5,825 nucleotides of DNA from Candidatus Uhrbacteria bacterium (GCA_030688135.1 JAUYIW010000056.1:1-5825); one strand, 5' to 3'; shown: positions 1 to 5,600, numbered from the stretch's first letter. Notes: generated by a model from the letters alone, not told the origin. Numbers and translations: made by a program.

Positions 1-1
1 A

Positions 2-133
2 GCAATGACTACTCAGCGTGAGGAATCAATTGATAGCCCGGCAAATAGATTGGTACGGTATCAGGATATTCAATTGGAGCTGATTAAGACAGACGAAGCT
101 TGGTATGTGGATAGTTTTGAATGGGATAATTAG
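2..133 (+). CDS. C-terminal end of an unidentified protein (partial)
   Basis: The frame is open from the window edge to a TAG at 131-133 and gives the last 43 residues of a protein whose start lies upstream of the window. The tail is polar and ends in a motif reading roughly YQDIQLELIKT followed by WYVDSFEWDN. An alternating strand-like stretch closing in W-x-V-D-x-F-x-W is common at the end of small alpha/beta folds of the NTF2-like or VirB8-like type, but that comparison is only suggestive and I do not assign a family. A hairpin followed by T residues begins 26 bases after the stop, which supports this being a real gene end. A non-coding origin is possible but unlikely, because the frame is open for its full visible length. 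Confidence 0.6.
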   Translation, partial: AMTTQREESIDSPANRLVRYQDIQLELIKTDEAWYVDSFEWDN

Positions 134-159
134 TTTTTAAAATTTTGTGATATTAGATT

Positions 160-196
160 ACTGTCATTGCGTGAAATCGTAATGGCAGTTTTGTTT
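160..196 (+). terminator. Rho-independent terminator or 5' hairpin ahead of comF
   Basis: ACTGTCATTGCG (160-171) pairs with CGTAATGGCAGT (178-189), forming a 12-bp stem with two G-T pairs and a TGAAAT loop. TTTTGTTT follows at 189-196. This fits an intrinsic terminator for the upstream gene. It is only seven bases from the comF ATG, so if comF transcription starts upstream of it, it would instead be a leader hairpin or attenuator. Confidence 0.65.
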
Positions 197-203
197 CCTA
201 ATT

Positions 204-920
204 ATGTTGAAGGAATTAAAAATAATATATAATTTGGCGCTCGATGCTGTGTTTCCGCGGTTTTGCGTAAACTGTGGAAGCGAAGGTTCGTTGTTATGCC
301 ATGTTTGTGCTGTTGACTGGAGCCCTATGCCTCCAAAGTTTGTTTGTATTTATTGTGGGAATGACTCAATTCTTGGTAGAACTTGTTGTATTGAATCAAT
401 CGATATACCTGACGGTCATATTGCAACGTTTCATTATGCCGACTCGATTGTAAAGGGATTAATTCGAGCGTGGAAGTTTCACTATGATCAAAGCGCATGG
501 CGTCATTTACAAGCCCAAATTGCCACGCGTCTTGTAGGCGTATGCGATTTGGTATCTACATTTGAGATTGACGCAGTTGTGCCGATACCGCTACATAACC
601 GTAGACTTTGTGAAAGGGGATTTGATCAAGCGCTCGAGGTTGCTAGTTTAATTGGGAGAGATGCGGAAATTCCGGTTTCGCAGTTGCTCATAAGGGGTCG
701 CGCTACAAAGAGTCAGGCAGATAAAAGAACAGACGCTGAACGATATGATGCAATGAAGGAGTCTCCGTTTATTGTTAATACTAATTTGGAAATTCCGGAA
801 TCGGTTTTATTGATAGATGACGTTTGGACAACCGGAGCGACAGCAAGGGCTGCGGTACGAGCGTTGCGCGAAGCCGGCGTAGAGAGAGTTTGGGTTTACA
901 CAATTGCAAAGGGTAGATAA
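204..920 (+). CDS. comF: ComF family protein (phosphoribosyltransferase fold, competence)
   Basis: This 238-residue protein has the ComF domain order. The N-terminal cysteine pairs C21-x2-C24, C32-x2-C35, C48-x2-C51 and C61/C62 suggest one or two zinc-binding knuckles. A type I phosphoribosyltransferase domain follows, with the conserved segment VPIPLHNRRLCERGFDQA in the middle and the PRPP-binding loop LLIDDVWTTGAT at 202-213. The length matches the family (about 220-240). ComF proteins are cytoplasmic and are needed for DNA uptake during natural transformation; their substrate, if any, is not settled. The ATG at 204 is chosen because the cysteine knuckle begins at the usual distance from it. 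No Shine-Dalgarno precedes it, and a terminator-like hairpin ends seven bases upstream. The Trp in the PRPP loop (DDVWTTG) replaces the more usual small hydrophobic residue. The gene ends 53 bases from a convergent gene. Confidence 0.93.
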   Translation: MLKELKIIYNLALDAVFPRFCVNCGSEGSLLCHVCAVDWSPMPPKFVCIYCGNDSILGRTCCIESIDIPDGHIATFHYADSIVKGLIRAWKFHYDQSAWRHLQAQIATRLVGVCDLVSTFEIDAVVPIPLHNRRLCERGFDQALEVASLIGRDAEIPVSQLLIRGRATKSQADKRTDAERYDAMKESPFIVNTNLEIPESVLLIDDVWTTGATARAAVRALREAGVERVWVYTIAKGR

Positions 921-963
921 TTTTATTTTTGAAAAAAAGAAAAGACCGCCTGTTCGGTGGTCT
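921..963 (-). terminator. Rho-independent terminator of the DUF5680-like gene
   Basis: Read on the minus strand, AGACCACC (956-963) pairs with GGCGGTCT (943-950) around a five-base GAACA loop, with one G-T pair. A T-rich run follows (complement of 931-942) and then another (complement of 921-930). On the plus strand no T tract follows the hairpin, so it acts for the minus-strand gene and comF itself has no clear intrinsic terminator. Confidence 0.8.
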
Positions 964-973
964 AGAAAGTGGA

Positions 974-1471
974 CTAGAGAAGAATCATACCATGGTAGCG
1001 GTGATATCCGCACAATTCGTTGTGACTCATATTACGAACGTCTTCACAGCCTTCAAATTGATCAAAGCCATTGGATCGCAGTACGTTGTTATATCGTACT
1101 GTGATTTCTTGGGAGTCCGGAGACATTTGCTTTGTGAGAGTGCAAGGTTGCCCGCGCCCTCCACGGAAGACTTCGTTTTCGTAGGCCTGACGGAGTGCGT
1201 GTTTTACAACGCCGGAAGCTTCCTTTGTGTACCAACCCGCATAGTACATATTCCAGATTGGCACATCTTGAAACCAGATGGTTGTAGTGCCGGATGATTT
1301 ATCCGATTCCGGAGTGCTGCTGAAGCGATCTTTCAGTAGGAATTTGCTATCTTGAAAGCTGAATTCCTTGAAACCCGGCATATCGGTCACTGCGATTGGT
1401 TTACCATCGCCGGCCCAGCCATGCAACATTGCTTTGAAAAAGAACTCTTGAACTTCCGCTAGTTCGACCAT
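974..1471 (-). CDS. DUF5680-like domain protein
   Basis: This 165-residue protein is soluble and has no signal peptide or membrane segment. The pattern matches my recollection of the DUF5680 family: an N-terminal helix (roughly 3-17), a strand ending in a KDRF-like segment near 47-50, PIWNMYYAGWY at 71-81, a helix with HALRQAYE at 91-98, FRGGRG at 102-107, YNN at 127-129, GFDQFEG at 135-141 and a closing YHGM at 159-162. The family has no established biochemical role and often stands alone or beside a DNA-binding domain, which is absent here. The ATG at 1471 is supported by GAGGTGG ending three bases before it, the only clear Shine-Dalgarno in the window, and by a promoter about 30 bases upstream. 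A strong terminator lies 11 bases past the stop, so this is a monocistronic unit converging on comF. Position 142 is Cys where family members often have Glu. The family call is from memory of the motif pattern. Confidence 0.72.
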   Translation of the reverse strand: MVELAEVQEFFFKAMLHGWAGDGKPIAVTDMPGFKEFSFQDSKFLLKDRFSSTPESDKSSGTTTIWFQDVPIWNMYYAGWYTKEASGVVKHALRQAYENEVFRGGRGQPCTLTKQMSPDSQEITVRYNNVLRSNGFDQFEGCEDVRNMSHNELCGYHRYHGMILL

Positions 1472-1503
1472 GTGCCACCTCGTAGGTTGTATTAAGTGGA
1501 TAC

Positions 1504-1532
1504 AGAGTATGCGATTTAGCTTGTTTGGTCAA
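1504..1532 (-). promoter_or_regulatory. Sigma-70-type promoter for the DUF5680-like gene
   Basis: On the minus strand TTGACC (complement of 1527-1532) is separated by 17 bases from TACTCT (complement of 1504-1509). The -35 is five of six to consensus and the -10 is weak. A start near 1497 would give a leader of about 25 bases that contains the GAGGTGG ribosome site. Confidence 0.5.
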
Positions 1533-1560
1533 GCGTATTGAGATGGATGTTATAGAGTTG

Positions 1561-1591
1561 TTAAAATAAAAAAACCATCATGGCTATTTTT
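1561..1591 (-). terminator. Probable terminator downstream of the tRNA-Arg region
   Basis: On the minus strand an A-rich arm ending in GCC pairs with GGTTTTTTT around an ATGAT loop, with a G-T pair and one mismatch. The T tract is complement of 1568-1574, followed by ATTTT. The stem is short and AT-rich. Its position after the tRNA-derived sequence and before the next minus-strand promoter fits a terminator insulating the two units. Confidence 0.45.
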
Positions 1592-1594
1592 ATA

Positions 1595-1620
1595 TGGTGC
1601 GCGAGAGAGGGACTCGGAAA
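1595..1620 (-). pseudogene. Degenerate tRNA 3'-end fragment with CCA
   Basis: On the minus strand this reads TTTCCGAG, then TCCCTCTC, then TCGCGCACCA: a T-loop-like stretch, a T-stem 3' arm, an acceptor 3' arm and a discriminator plus CCA. No D arm or anticodon arm precedes it, and the T loop is misspaced by an extra base, so it cannot be a functional tRNA. The last eight bases, GCGCACCA, are identical to the end of the intact tRNA-Arg 154 bases away in the same orientation; the rest differs, so it is not a simple copy of that gene and resembles a Leu-type 3' end instead. Confidence 0.6.
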
Positions 1621-1621
1621 T

Positions 1622-1746
1622 AAAAAAACTACTAAGTTTGGTCACTGCTAGGAAAGTCGGCGAGTAAGGCCGAAGCGTACCAATGCGTACGGTGAGGCCT
1701 ACGGAGCCAAATGACAACGCAGTGGACAAACTTGGGCAGTTTTTTT
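1622..1746. repeat. 125-nt imperfect palindromic element abutting tRNA-Arg
   Basis: The ends are inverted copies of each other: the left arm 1622-1648 starts AAAAAAACT and ends GTCACTGC, and the right arm 1719-1746 starts GCAGTGGAC and ends AGTTTTTTT. They match over about 28 bases with a few substitutions and a one-base gap. Pairing continues inside: GTAAGGCC (1664-1671) with GGCCTAC (1696-1702, one bulge), and CGTAC (1676-1680) with GTACG (1687-1691) near the centre. The whole element can therefore fold into one long hairpin ending in seven T on either strand. It starts two bases after the CCA of tRNA-Arg. No ORF of credible coding character lies in it. It could be a MITE-like insertion or a structured RNA; I recognise no named family. 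Confidence 0.75.
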
Positions 1747-1748
1747 CC

Positions 1749-1825
1749 TGGTGCGCCCGGCACGATTCGAACGTACGACCTCCAGCTCCGCAAGCTGGCG
1801 CTCTATCCATCTGAGCTACGGGCGC
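1749..1825 (-). tRNA. tRNA-Arg, anticodon GCG
   Basis: A full cloverleaf is present on the minus strand with CCA encoded. The acceptor is GCGCCCG with CGGGCGC (perfect), the D arm is GCTC...GAGC, the anticodon arm is CCAGC-TTGCGGA-GCTGG and the T arm is GTACG-TTCGAAT-CGTGC (one G-T pair). The discriminator is A. The anticodon GCG reads CGC, and CGU by wobble. Most bacteria instead use an ACG anticodon edited to inosine by TadA. The gene is 48 bases downstream of the membrane-protein gene on the same strand and probably has its own promoter, with a TATAAT at 1849-1854. Confidence 0.95.
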
Positions 1826-1840
1826 TTATTTAAATTCCAA

Positions 1841-1876
1841 AATCACCCATTATAGGTGATTATGTAATTCTGTTTA
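1841..1876 (-). promoter_or_regulatory. tRNA-Arg promoter embedded in a hairpin
   Basis: On the minus strand TATAAT (complement of 1849-1854) lies 16 bases after TAAACA (complement of 1871-1876; four of six to the -35 consensus). A start near 1842 would give a leader of about 16 bases before the tRNA. The -10 sits in the loop of a perfect 7-bp hairpin, AATCACC with GGTGATT (1841-1847 and 1855-1861), followed on the minus strand only by TTTT. That hairpin may act as a weak terminator for the upstream gene while its loop serves as the promoter. Confidence 0.5.
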
Positions 1877-2398
1877 CATTTTATACAACCTTCTGAATAG
1901 ATCTGTCAAGGTCTCATCCTCTCGTTCAAGGTTTTCAAATGCATACTGCAACAAAACCTCTCTAACTACATTAGGATTTGATTCTTCAAGTGGTATGGTT
2001 AAAAGAGGCTTCCATAGACTAATAAAATCTATGTAAAGAATCTTTGTATGTGGTGGCTTGTATATAAGTGAAAAGTCCTTAATCTCTTCATATGCAAAGA
2101 ATTCATCCCCGACTACTACTCCTTGATCCGTAATATGAACCATAATTTGGTCAGGTTGGTGAAGCCCATTAACGAGTAGTATGATGCCCATCATTAACAC
2201 TATGATTGCAAACAAATAGTTAGCGCTAGCAATCGCGTAAACAATAAGAGCAACGCCAACTATGGCCGTTACTATGTACCAAACCTTGGATCGATCATGC
2301 TGGGGGAATTCAAAGGAGTCCCAGGAAACTAGAGCTTCCCCAACGTCAATTTCCTCGAATTCTTTTAATTCTTCTTGTAGATTTGCTTCATTTTCCAT
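1874..2398 (-). CDS. Two-helix membrane protein with a C-terminal PH-like domain
   Basis: This 174-residue protein has an acidic, charged N-terminus (1-35), then two adjacent hydrophobic segments at about 40-58 and 61-78 joined by a very short turn. A soluble C-terminal domain of about 95 residues follows. It starts with alternating strands (IMVHITDQGVVVGDEFFAY at 85-103), continues with a strand pair around IKDFSLIY and ILYIDFIS, and ends in a helix rich in Glu and Arg. This architecture is typical of small bacterial proteins with a PH-like barrel behind a membrane hairpin, and similar uncharacterised proteins occur in Patescibacteria. No enzyme motif is visible, and the cellular role is unknown. 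The start is the ATG at 2398. An extended -10 (TGGTATACT) ends nine bases upstream and no Shine-Dalgarno fits between, which points to a leaderless or nearly leaderless message. It is divergent from the tRNA-Ser unit. Confidence 0.82.
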   Translation of the reverse strand: MENEANLQEELKEFEEIDVGEALVSWDSFEFPQHDRSKVWYIVTAIVGVALIVYAIASANYLFAIIVLMMGIILLVNGLHQPDQIMVHITDQGVVVGDEFFAYEEIKDFSLIYKPPHTKILYIDFISLWKPLLTIPLEESNPNVVREVLLQYAFENLEREDETLTDLFRRLYKM

Positions 2399-2406
2399 AC
2401 ATCTAT

Positions 2407-2415
2407 AGTATACCA
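2407..2415 (-). promoter_or_regulatory. Extended -10 promoter of the membrane-protein gene
   Basis: The minus strand reads TGGTATACT, a TGn extended -10 with five of six in the hexamer. The -35 region (around 2430-2435, GTGATT) is poor, which is usual for extended -10 promoters. Transcription would start near 2400, within two or three bases of the ATG. Confidence 0.6.
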
Positions 2416-2425
2416 GAAAACCCCC

Positions 2426-2454
2426 TTGAAATCACTAGCCTTTTGGTGTATAGT
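2426..2454 (+). promoter_or_regulatory. Sigma-70-type promoter of the tRNA-Ser unit
   Basis: TTGAAA (2426-2431) and TATAGT (2449-2454) are separated by exactly 17 bases and are each close to consensus. A start near 2461 gives a 16-base leader before tRNA-Ser(TGA). No comparable promoter is well placed for the second tRNA-Ser, so this one probably drives the whole unit to the terminator at 3047-3081. Confidence 0.7.
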
Positions 2455-2476
2455 GCTCGCGCAAGGAGAAAAGTAC

Positions 2477-2708
<232 letters not shown>

Positions 2709-2715
2709 TATTAGT

Positions 2716-2946
2716 ATGAATTACGTTTATCTGATTCAGCTTTGTGACGGTCGTTTTTATACCGGATCTACGCCTGATTTAAAGTTACGATTTCAGCAAC
2801 ATAGTCTTGGATATGTAATCTCAACAAGAGATTATAGGCCTATAAAATTAGTGTGGTACTGTGCCTTTCCAAATAGAATACAAGCAAGACAATTTGAGAA
2901 ATATCTGAAATCTGGATCAGGGCAAGCTTTTAGGAACAAAAGATGA
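2716..2946 (+). CDS. Small GIY-YIG nuclease domain protein
   Basis: This 76-residue protein is just the catalytic core, like the YhbQ/UPF0213 group. The GIY strand is replaced by VYL (4-6) and the YIG strand by YTG (15-17). The presumed catalytic Arg is R25 in DLKLRF, with H29 one turn on. The metal-binding Glu is E61 in FEKYLKSGSG, the usual family end, followed by a basic tail. It would cleave DNA using a metal ion; the target is unknown and no separate DNA-binding domain is present. The start is the ATG at 2716, which puts the family-typical MNYVYL at the N-terminus. A GTG at 2704 in the same frame would add four residues. The only ribosome-site candidate, AGGG at 2701-2704, is rather far away. 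The gene lies between two tRNA-Ser genes, with no terminator on either side, and its stop is 10 bases before the second tRNA. Confidence 0.87.
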   Translation: MNYVYLIQLCDGRFYTGSTPDLKLRFQQHSLGYVISTRDYRPIKLVWYCAFPNRIQARQFEKYLKSGSGQAFRNKR

Positions 2947-2956
2947 ATATAAGTAC

Positions 2957-3046
2957 GGAGAGGTGCCGGAGCGGTTGAACGGGGCACCCTGCTAAGGTGT
3001 TGGCTACGCAAGTGGCTCGAGGGTTCGAATCCCTCCCTCTCCGCCA
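2957..3046 (+). tRNA. tRNA-Ser, anticodon GCT
   Basis: This is a class II tRNA with encoded CCA. The acceptor GGAGAGG pairs with CCTCTCC, the anticodon arm is GCACC-CTGCTAA-GGTGT (GCT, reads AGC and AGU), the long variable arm is centred on GCTACGCAAGTGGC, and the T arm is GAGGG-TTCGAAT-CCCTC. It begins 10 bases after the nuclease stop. The TATAAG just before it is too close to the tRNA to serve as its promoter, so it is probably cut out of the longer transcript. Its last 20 bases are duplicated exactly at 3205-3224. Confidence 0.97.
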
Positions 3047-3081
3047 TAAAAACACCCCGGCTTTTGTCGGGATGTTTTTAT
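3047..3081 (+). terminator. Rho-independent terminator of the tRNA-Ser unit
   Basis: AAAAACACCCCGGC pairs with GTCGGGATGTTTTT around a TTTT loop with one C-A mismatch and one G-T pair, giving a 13-14 bp stem ending in five T. It begins immediately after the CCA of tRNA-Ser(GCT). Confidence 0.88.
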
Positions 3082-3086
3082 ATCTG

Positions 3087-3223
3087 GGCGGTGGGATTCG
3101 AAGGGTACAGACAGAACATGAACTGCTTCATGTTTTGGATGACCCCGGCTTTGGATGAGTCGTGTAGCATGTGCCGAAGGCACGGCGAAACGACGAAGGA
3201 AAAGGAATCCCTCCCTCTCCGCC
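3087..3223. repeat. Inverted-repeat element closed by tRNA-3'-like ends
   Basis: The left end carries GGCGG (3087-3091) and GGGATTC (3093-3099). The right end carries GAATCCC (3205-3211) and CCGCC (3219-3223). These pair as a 12-bp interrupted stem, and the left end itself looks like an inverted tRNA 3' end (its complement reads TTCGAATCCCACCGCCCA). Inside are AACATGAA-CTGC-TTCATGTT (3115-3134, perfect) and GTGCC-GAA-GGCAC, enclosed by GTCGT/ACGAC. The result is a multi-branched, tRNA-sized fold. It lies between two terminators (3047-3081 and 3328-3360). I find no coding character. Confidence 0.65.
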
Positions 3224-3224
3224 A
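3205..3224 (+). repeat. Exact 20-bp copy of the tRNA-Ser(GCT) 3' end
   Basis: GAATCCCTCCCTCTCCGCCA occurs at 3027-3046 inside tRNA-Ser(GCT) and again here, 178 bases downstream in the same orientation. It covers the end of the T loop, T-stem 3' arm, acceptor 3' arm, discriminator and CCA. Such duplications are what integration at a tRNA 3' end leaves behind. A shorter possible third copy, CCTCTCCGCC, is at 3257-3266. Confidence 0.8.
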
Positions 3225-3327
3225 ATTTTCACTTTTTGTGAAATCGTAAGAAACAGCCTCTCCGCCCAAGGCAGATCGGTGGTATTTTTCCGCAATTTGA
3301 AGGGCATTTTTGAAATCGCACGCCAGT

Positions 3328-3360
3328 AAAATTTCGAAACCCGGTTTCGAAATTTTTTTA
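3328..3360 (+). terminator. Strong hairpin terminator upstream of recG
   Basis: AAAATTTCGAAAC (3328-3340) pairs perfectly with GTTTCGAAATTTT (3344-3356) around a CCG loop, and seven T span 3353-3359. It is symmetrical enough to work on both strands. No intact gene lies just upstream on the plus strand, so it may be the original terminator of the tRNA-Ser unit, displaced by the inserted element at 3047-3224. Confidence 0.8.
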
Positions 3361-3377
3361 TGCTCGTGCAGAATATT

Positions 3378-3405
3378 TTGATTTTTTTGAGTTATCTGTT
3401 AGTAT
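3378..3405 (+). promoter_or_regulatory. Probable recG promoter, extended -10
   Basis: TTGATT (3378-3383) is 16 bases from TAGTAT (3400-3405), which is preceded by TGT to make an extended -10. A start seven bases on would fall at or next to the A of the recG ATG (3412), implying a leaderless message. An overlapping TATAAC at 3403-3408 is an alternative but too close to the ATG. Confidence 0.5.
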
Positions 3406-3411
3406 AACTTG

Positions 3412-5484
3412 ATGCCAACACTTGAAACTCAAATTAGATTTGTAAAAGGAATAGGCGCGGTTCGAGCTAAGGACTTCGCTCGTTTAGGTTTGATAACTCT
3501 TAATGACGCATTATTTGATTACCCATTTCGTTACGATGATTTATCACAAACTCTTTCTATAGCAAGCGTTGTACCGGGGCAAAAGATTACTGTTCGTGGC
3601 ACAATTTCGGCAATTGAGAATCGAGCCAGCAATAAGAATAGGAGAATGATGATAACTGATGCAATTATTGAAGATGGCACAGGAAGCATTAAGGCAGTTT
3701 GGTTTCATCAGGGATTTCTTGCTAAAACTTTAAAGCCAGGAACTGTAGTTTCTCTTTCGGGAAAGGTGGATGACCGTTATGGGTTGTCGCTTGTGAATCC
3801 TGTGTACGAAGTTATTGGCAAGCAGATGGGCGTAAAACATACCGGCCGTATTGTCCCGGTGTATCGTCTCGGCGGAGCACTAACGCAAAAGACTCGCAGA
3901 CTCGCTGTGGATGCGGCAATAAAGTCAATCAATGAAGTTGTAGAATGGCTACCACAAGAAATCTTGCATCGTGAGAATTTTGTTGGGTTGCATGAAGCAC
4001 TAACACAAATGCATTTTCCAGAATCAATGGACACTCAGGCAACGGCTGTGCGAAGACTTAAATATAATGAATTTTTTCTACATCAATTATTACACGCTAA
4101 GGCCAGACGTGAATTAAAGCGTCAGAAAGCATCGGTAATTCCGTTTACAGAACAGGTAGTAAAAGATACTGTCGCAACGTTACCTTTTGAGCTAACTAAT
4201 GCTCAGCGAAAGGCGACTTGGGCGATTATAAAAGACATGGGGCGAGATGAGCCAATGAATAGACTTCTTGAGGGAGACGTTGGAACCGGGAAAACTGCTG
4301 TTGCTGCCGTTGCGGCGATTAATGCCGCGGCATCAAGTTGGCAGACAGCAATGCTCGCGCCAACTGAGATTTTAGCAGGACAACATGCAGAAACATTGCA
4401 GAAAATGTTTGGAGATAAGTTGGTTATTGCGGTTTTTACCCGCACAAAACGCAAAGTGGGTGGTAAAGAAGTTACAAAAAAACAGATGCTAGATGCGCTT
4501 GCCAATGGAAAAATTGATTTTGTAGTCGGAACTCATGCTTTGTTATCATCAGACGTATTATTCAATCGACTTGGATTTATTGTGGTGGACGAACAGCATA
4601 GATTTGGCGTAAAGCAAAGGAAGGCTCTAAAAGATCGCGAAGGTGATGTCGATGGTATACCGCACTTGTTATCTATGACCGCAACGCCAATTCCAAGGTC
4701 GCTGGCGCTTGTTCTCTATGGTGATCTGGATCGCTCAATATTGGACGAGTATCCGGCAGGAAGAAAGCGTATAGAGACACATTTGGTTCTGCAAAAGCAT
4801 GAGAAGCCTGCGTATGAGCGTATGCGAACCGAGATGGATGCAGGAAGGCAGGTTTTTGTTGTATGTCCACTGATTGAGGAATCAGATGCGCTTGGTGTGA
4901 ACTCGGTTAATGAGATTTACGCTATATTTAAAAAAGGTCCGTTTAAGGATTATAAACTTGGAATGTTGCATGGCAAATTAAAGACTCAGGAGAAGGATGA
5001 AATAATGGGGCAGTTTTCAAAAGGGGAGATAGATATGGTTATTTCCACCACGGTCGTTGAGGTTGGAGTAGACATTCCAAATGCTACAGTAATGTTTATC
5101 GAAGGCGCTGAGCGATTTGGATTAGCTCAGCTTCACCAGCTTCGTGGACGAGTTGGAAGATCGGACATGCAGAGTTATTGTTTTCTGCATCCAAGCGGAG
5201 ACTTGTTGCCACTTTCGCGTTCTCGTCTGAATGCGGTAGTAGCTTCTCAAAATGGATTTGACCTTGCAGATAAAGATTTGGAACTCAGAGGACCTGGAAA
5301 TATTTTTGGAACTGATCAATCTGGATTTGAGCAATTTCAATTGGGAACTTACGCAGATCGTGATTTGATTTCTGTTGCTAAAGATGATGCAAAAACAATC
5401 CTAGACACCGATGTCGATCTTAACCAGTGGCCCGAGCTTCGAGATAGGGTTCATGAGTATATTGACGAAATACATTTTGAATAG
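3412..5484 (+). CDS. recG: ATP-dependent DNA helicase RecG
   Basis: At 690 residues this is a full-length RecG (the E. coli protein has 693). RecG is a cytoplasmic, monomeric double-stranded-DNA translocase that remodels stalled replication forks and Holliday junctions. The N-terminus carries a helix-hairpin-like segment (FVKGIGAVRAKDFARLGL from residue 10) and then the OB-fold wedge domain at roughly 55-150 that splits the fork arms. The helicase core has Walker A GDVGTGKT (288-295), the DEQH box (393-396), motif III SMTATPIPRS (421-430), motif V around ISTTVVEVGVDIP and motif VI QLRGRVGR (576-583). The translocation-linked region FGTDQSGFEQFQLG follows near the C-terminus. All key residues are present. 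ATG 3412 is preferred over the adjacent in-frame TTG at 3409 because of codon preference and because the predicted transcript starts there. No Shine-Dalgarno is seen. The gene appears monocistronic. Confidence 0.98.
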   Translation: MPTLETQIRFVKGIGAVRAKDFARLGLITLNDALFDYPFRYDDLSQTLSIASVVPGQKITVRGTISAIENRASNKNRRMMITDAIIEDGTGSIKAVWFHQGFLAKTLKPGTVVSLSGKVDDRYGLSLVNPVYEVIGKQMGVKHTGRIVPVYRLGGALTQKTRRLAVDAAIKSINEVVEWLPQEILHRENFVGLHEALTQMHFPESMDTQATAVRRLKYNEFFLHQLLHAKARRELKRQKASVIPFTEQVVKDTVATLPFELTNAQRKATWAIIKDMGRDEPMNRLLEGDVGTGKTAVAAVAAINAAASSWQTAMLAPTEILAGQHAETLQKMFGDKLVIAVFTRTKRKVGGKEVTKKQMLDALANGKIDFVVGTHALLSSDVLFNRLGFIVVDEQHRFGVKQRKALKDREGDVDGIPHLLSMTATPIPRSLALVLYGDLDRSILDEYPAGRKRIETHLVLQKHEKPAYERMRTEMDAGRQVFVVCPLIEESDALGVNSVNEIYAIFKKGPFKDYKLGMLHGKLKTQEKDEIMGQFSKGEIDMVISTTVVEVGVDIPNATVMFIEGAERFGLAQLHQLRGRVGRSDMQSYCFLHPSGDLLPLSRSRLNAVVASQNGFDLADKDLELRGPGNIFGTDQSGFEQFQLGTYADRDLISVAKDDAKTILDTDVDLNQWPELRDRVHEYIDEIHFE

Positions 5485-5551
5485 GACTTAAAGTAGCCAG
5501 TAGTCAGAATTTAGTAGCCAGGTAGATGGTGCATGAAGTTGAGGAGTCACC

Positions 5552-5600
5552 TTGTCATTGCGAGGAAACCGCCTACCTTGACGAAGCAATCTTTCGTCAG
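5552..5600. repeat. GTCATTGCGAGG / GAAGCAATC palindromic repeat
   Basis: TGTCATTGCGAGG near 5553-5565 and ACGAAGCAATCTTTCG near 5581-5596 form the inverted pair ATTGC/GCAAT, separated by a variable centre. This arrangement resembles a class of dispersed intergenic repeats that occurs in many unrelated bacteria. The identification is from pattern memory. Confidence 0.55.

Noticed and set aside
929..1297. 122-residue plus-strand ORF after comF
   Set aside because: It is antisense to the DUF5680-like gene, which has a ribosome site, promoter, terminator and recognisable motifs.
1550..1810. 86-residue minus-strand ORF overlapping tRNA-Arg
   Set aside because: Its start lies inside the tRNA, its N-terminus (RAPACGAGGRTFESCRAH) is the typical translation of tRNA sequence, and the rest runs through the palindromic element.
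2948..2953. TATAAG as a promoter for tRNA-Ser(GCT)
   Set aside because: It ends three bases before the tRNA, which would place the start inside the mature tRNA.
2832..3225. Minus-strand ORFs beginning MAEREGF (3047 and 3225)
   Set aside because: This is the well-known artefact of translating the antisense of a tRNA-Ser 3' end; the second arises from the duplicated 20 bases.
3064..3269. Short ORFs on both strands across the element at 3087-3223
   Set aside because: They cover a structured, tRNA-derived region with no ribosome sites and no recognisable protein pattern.
4203..5340. Minus-strand ORFs within recG
   Set aside because: They are shadows of the conserved helicase frame.
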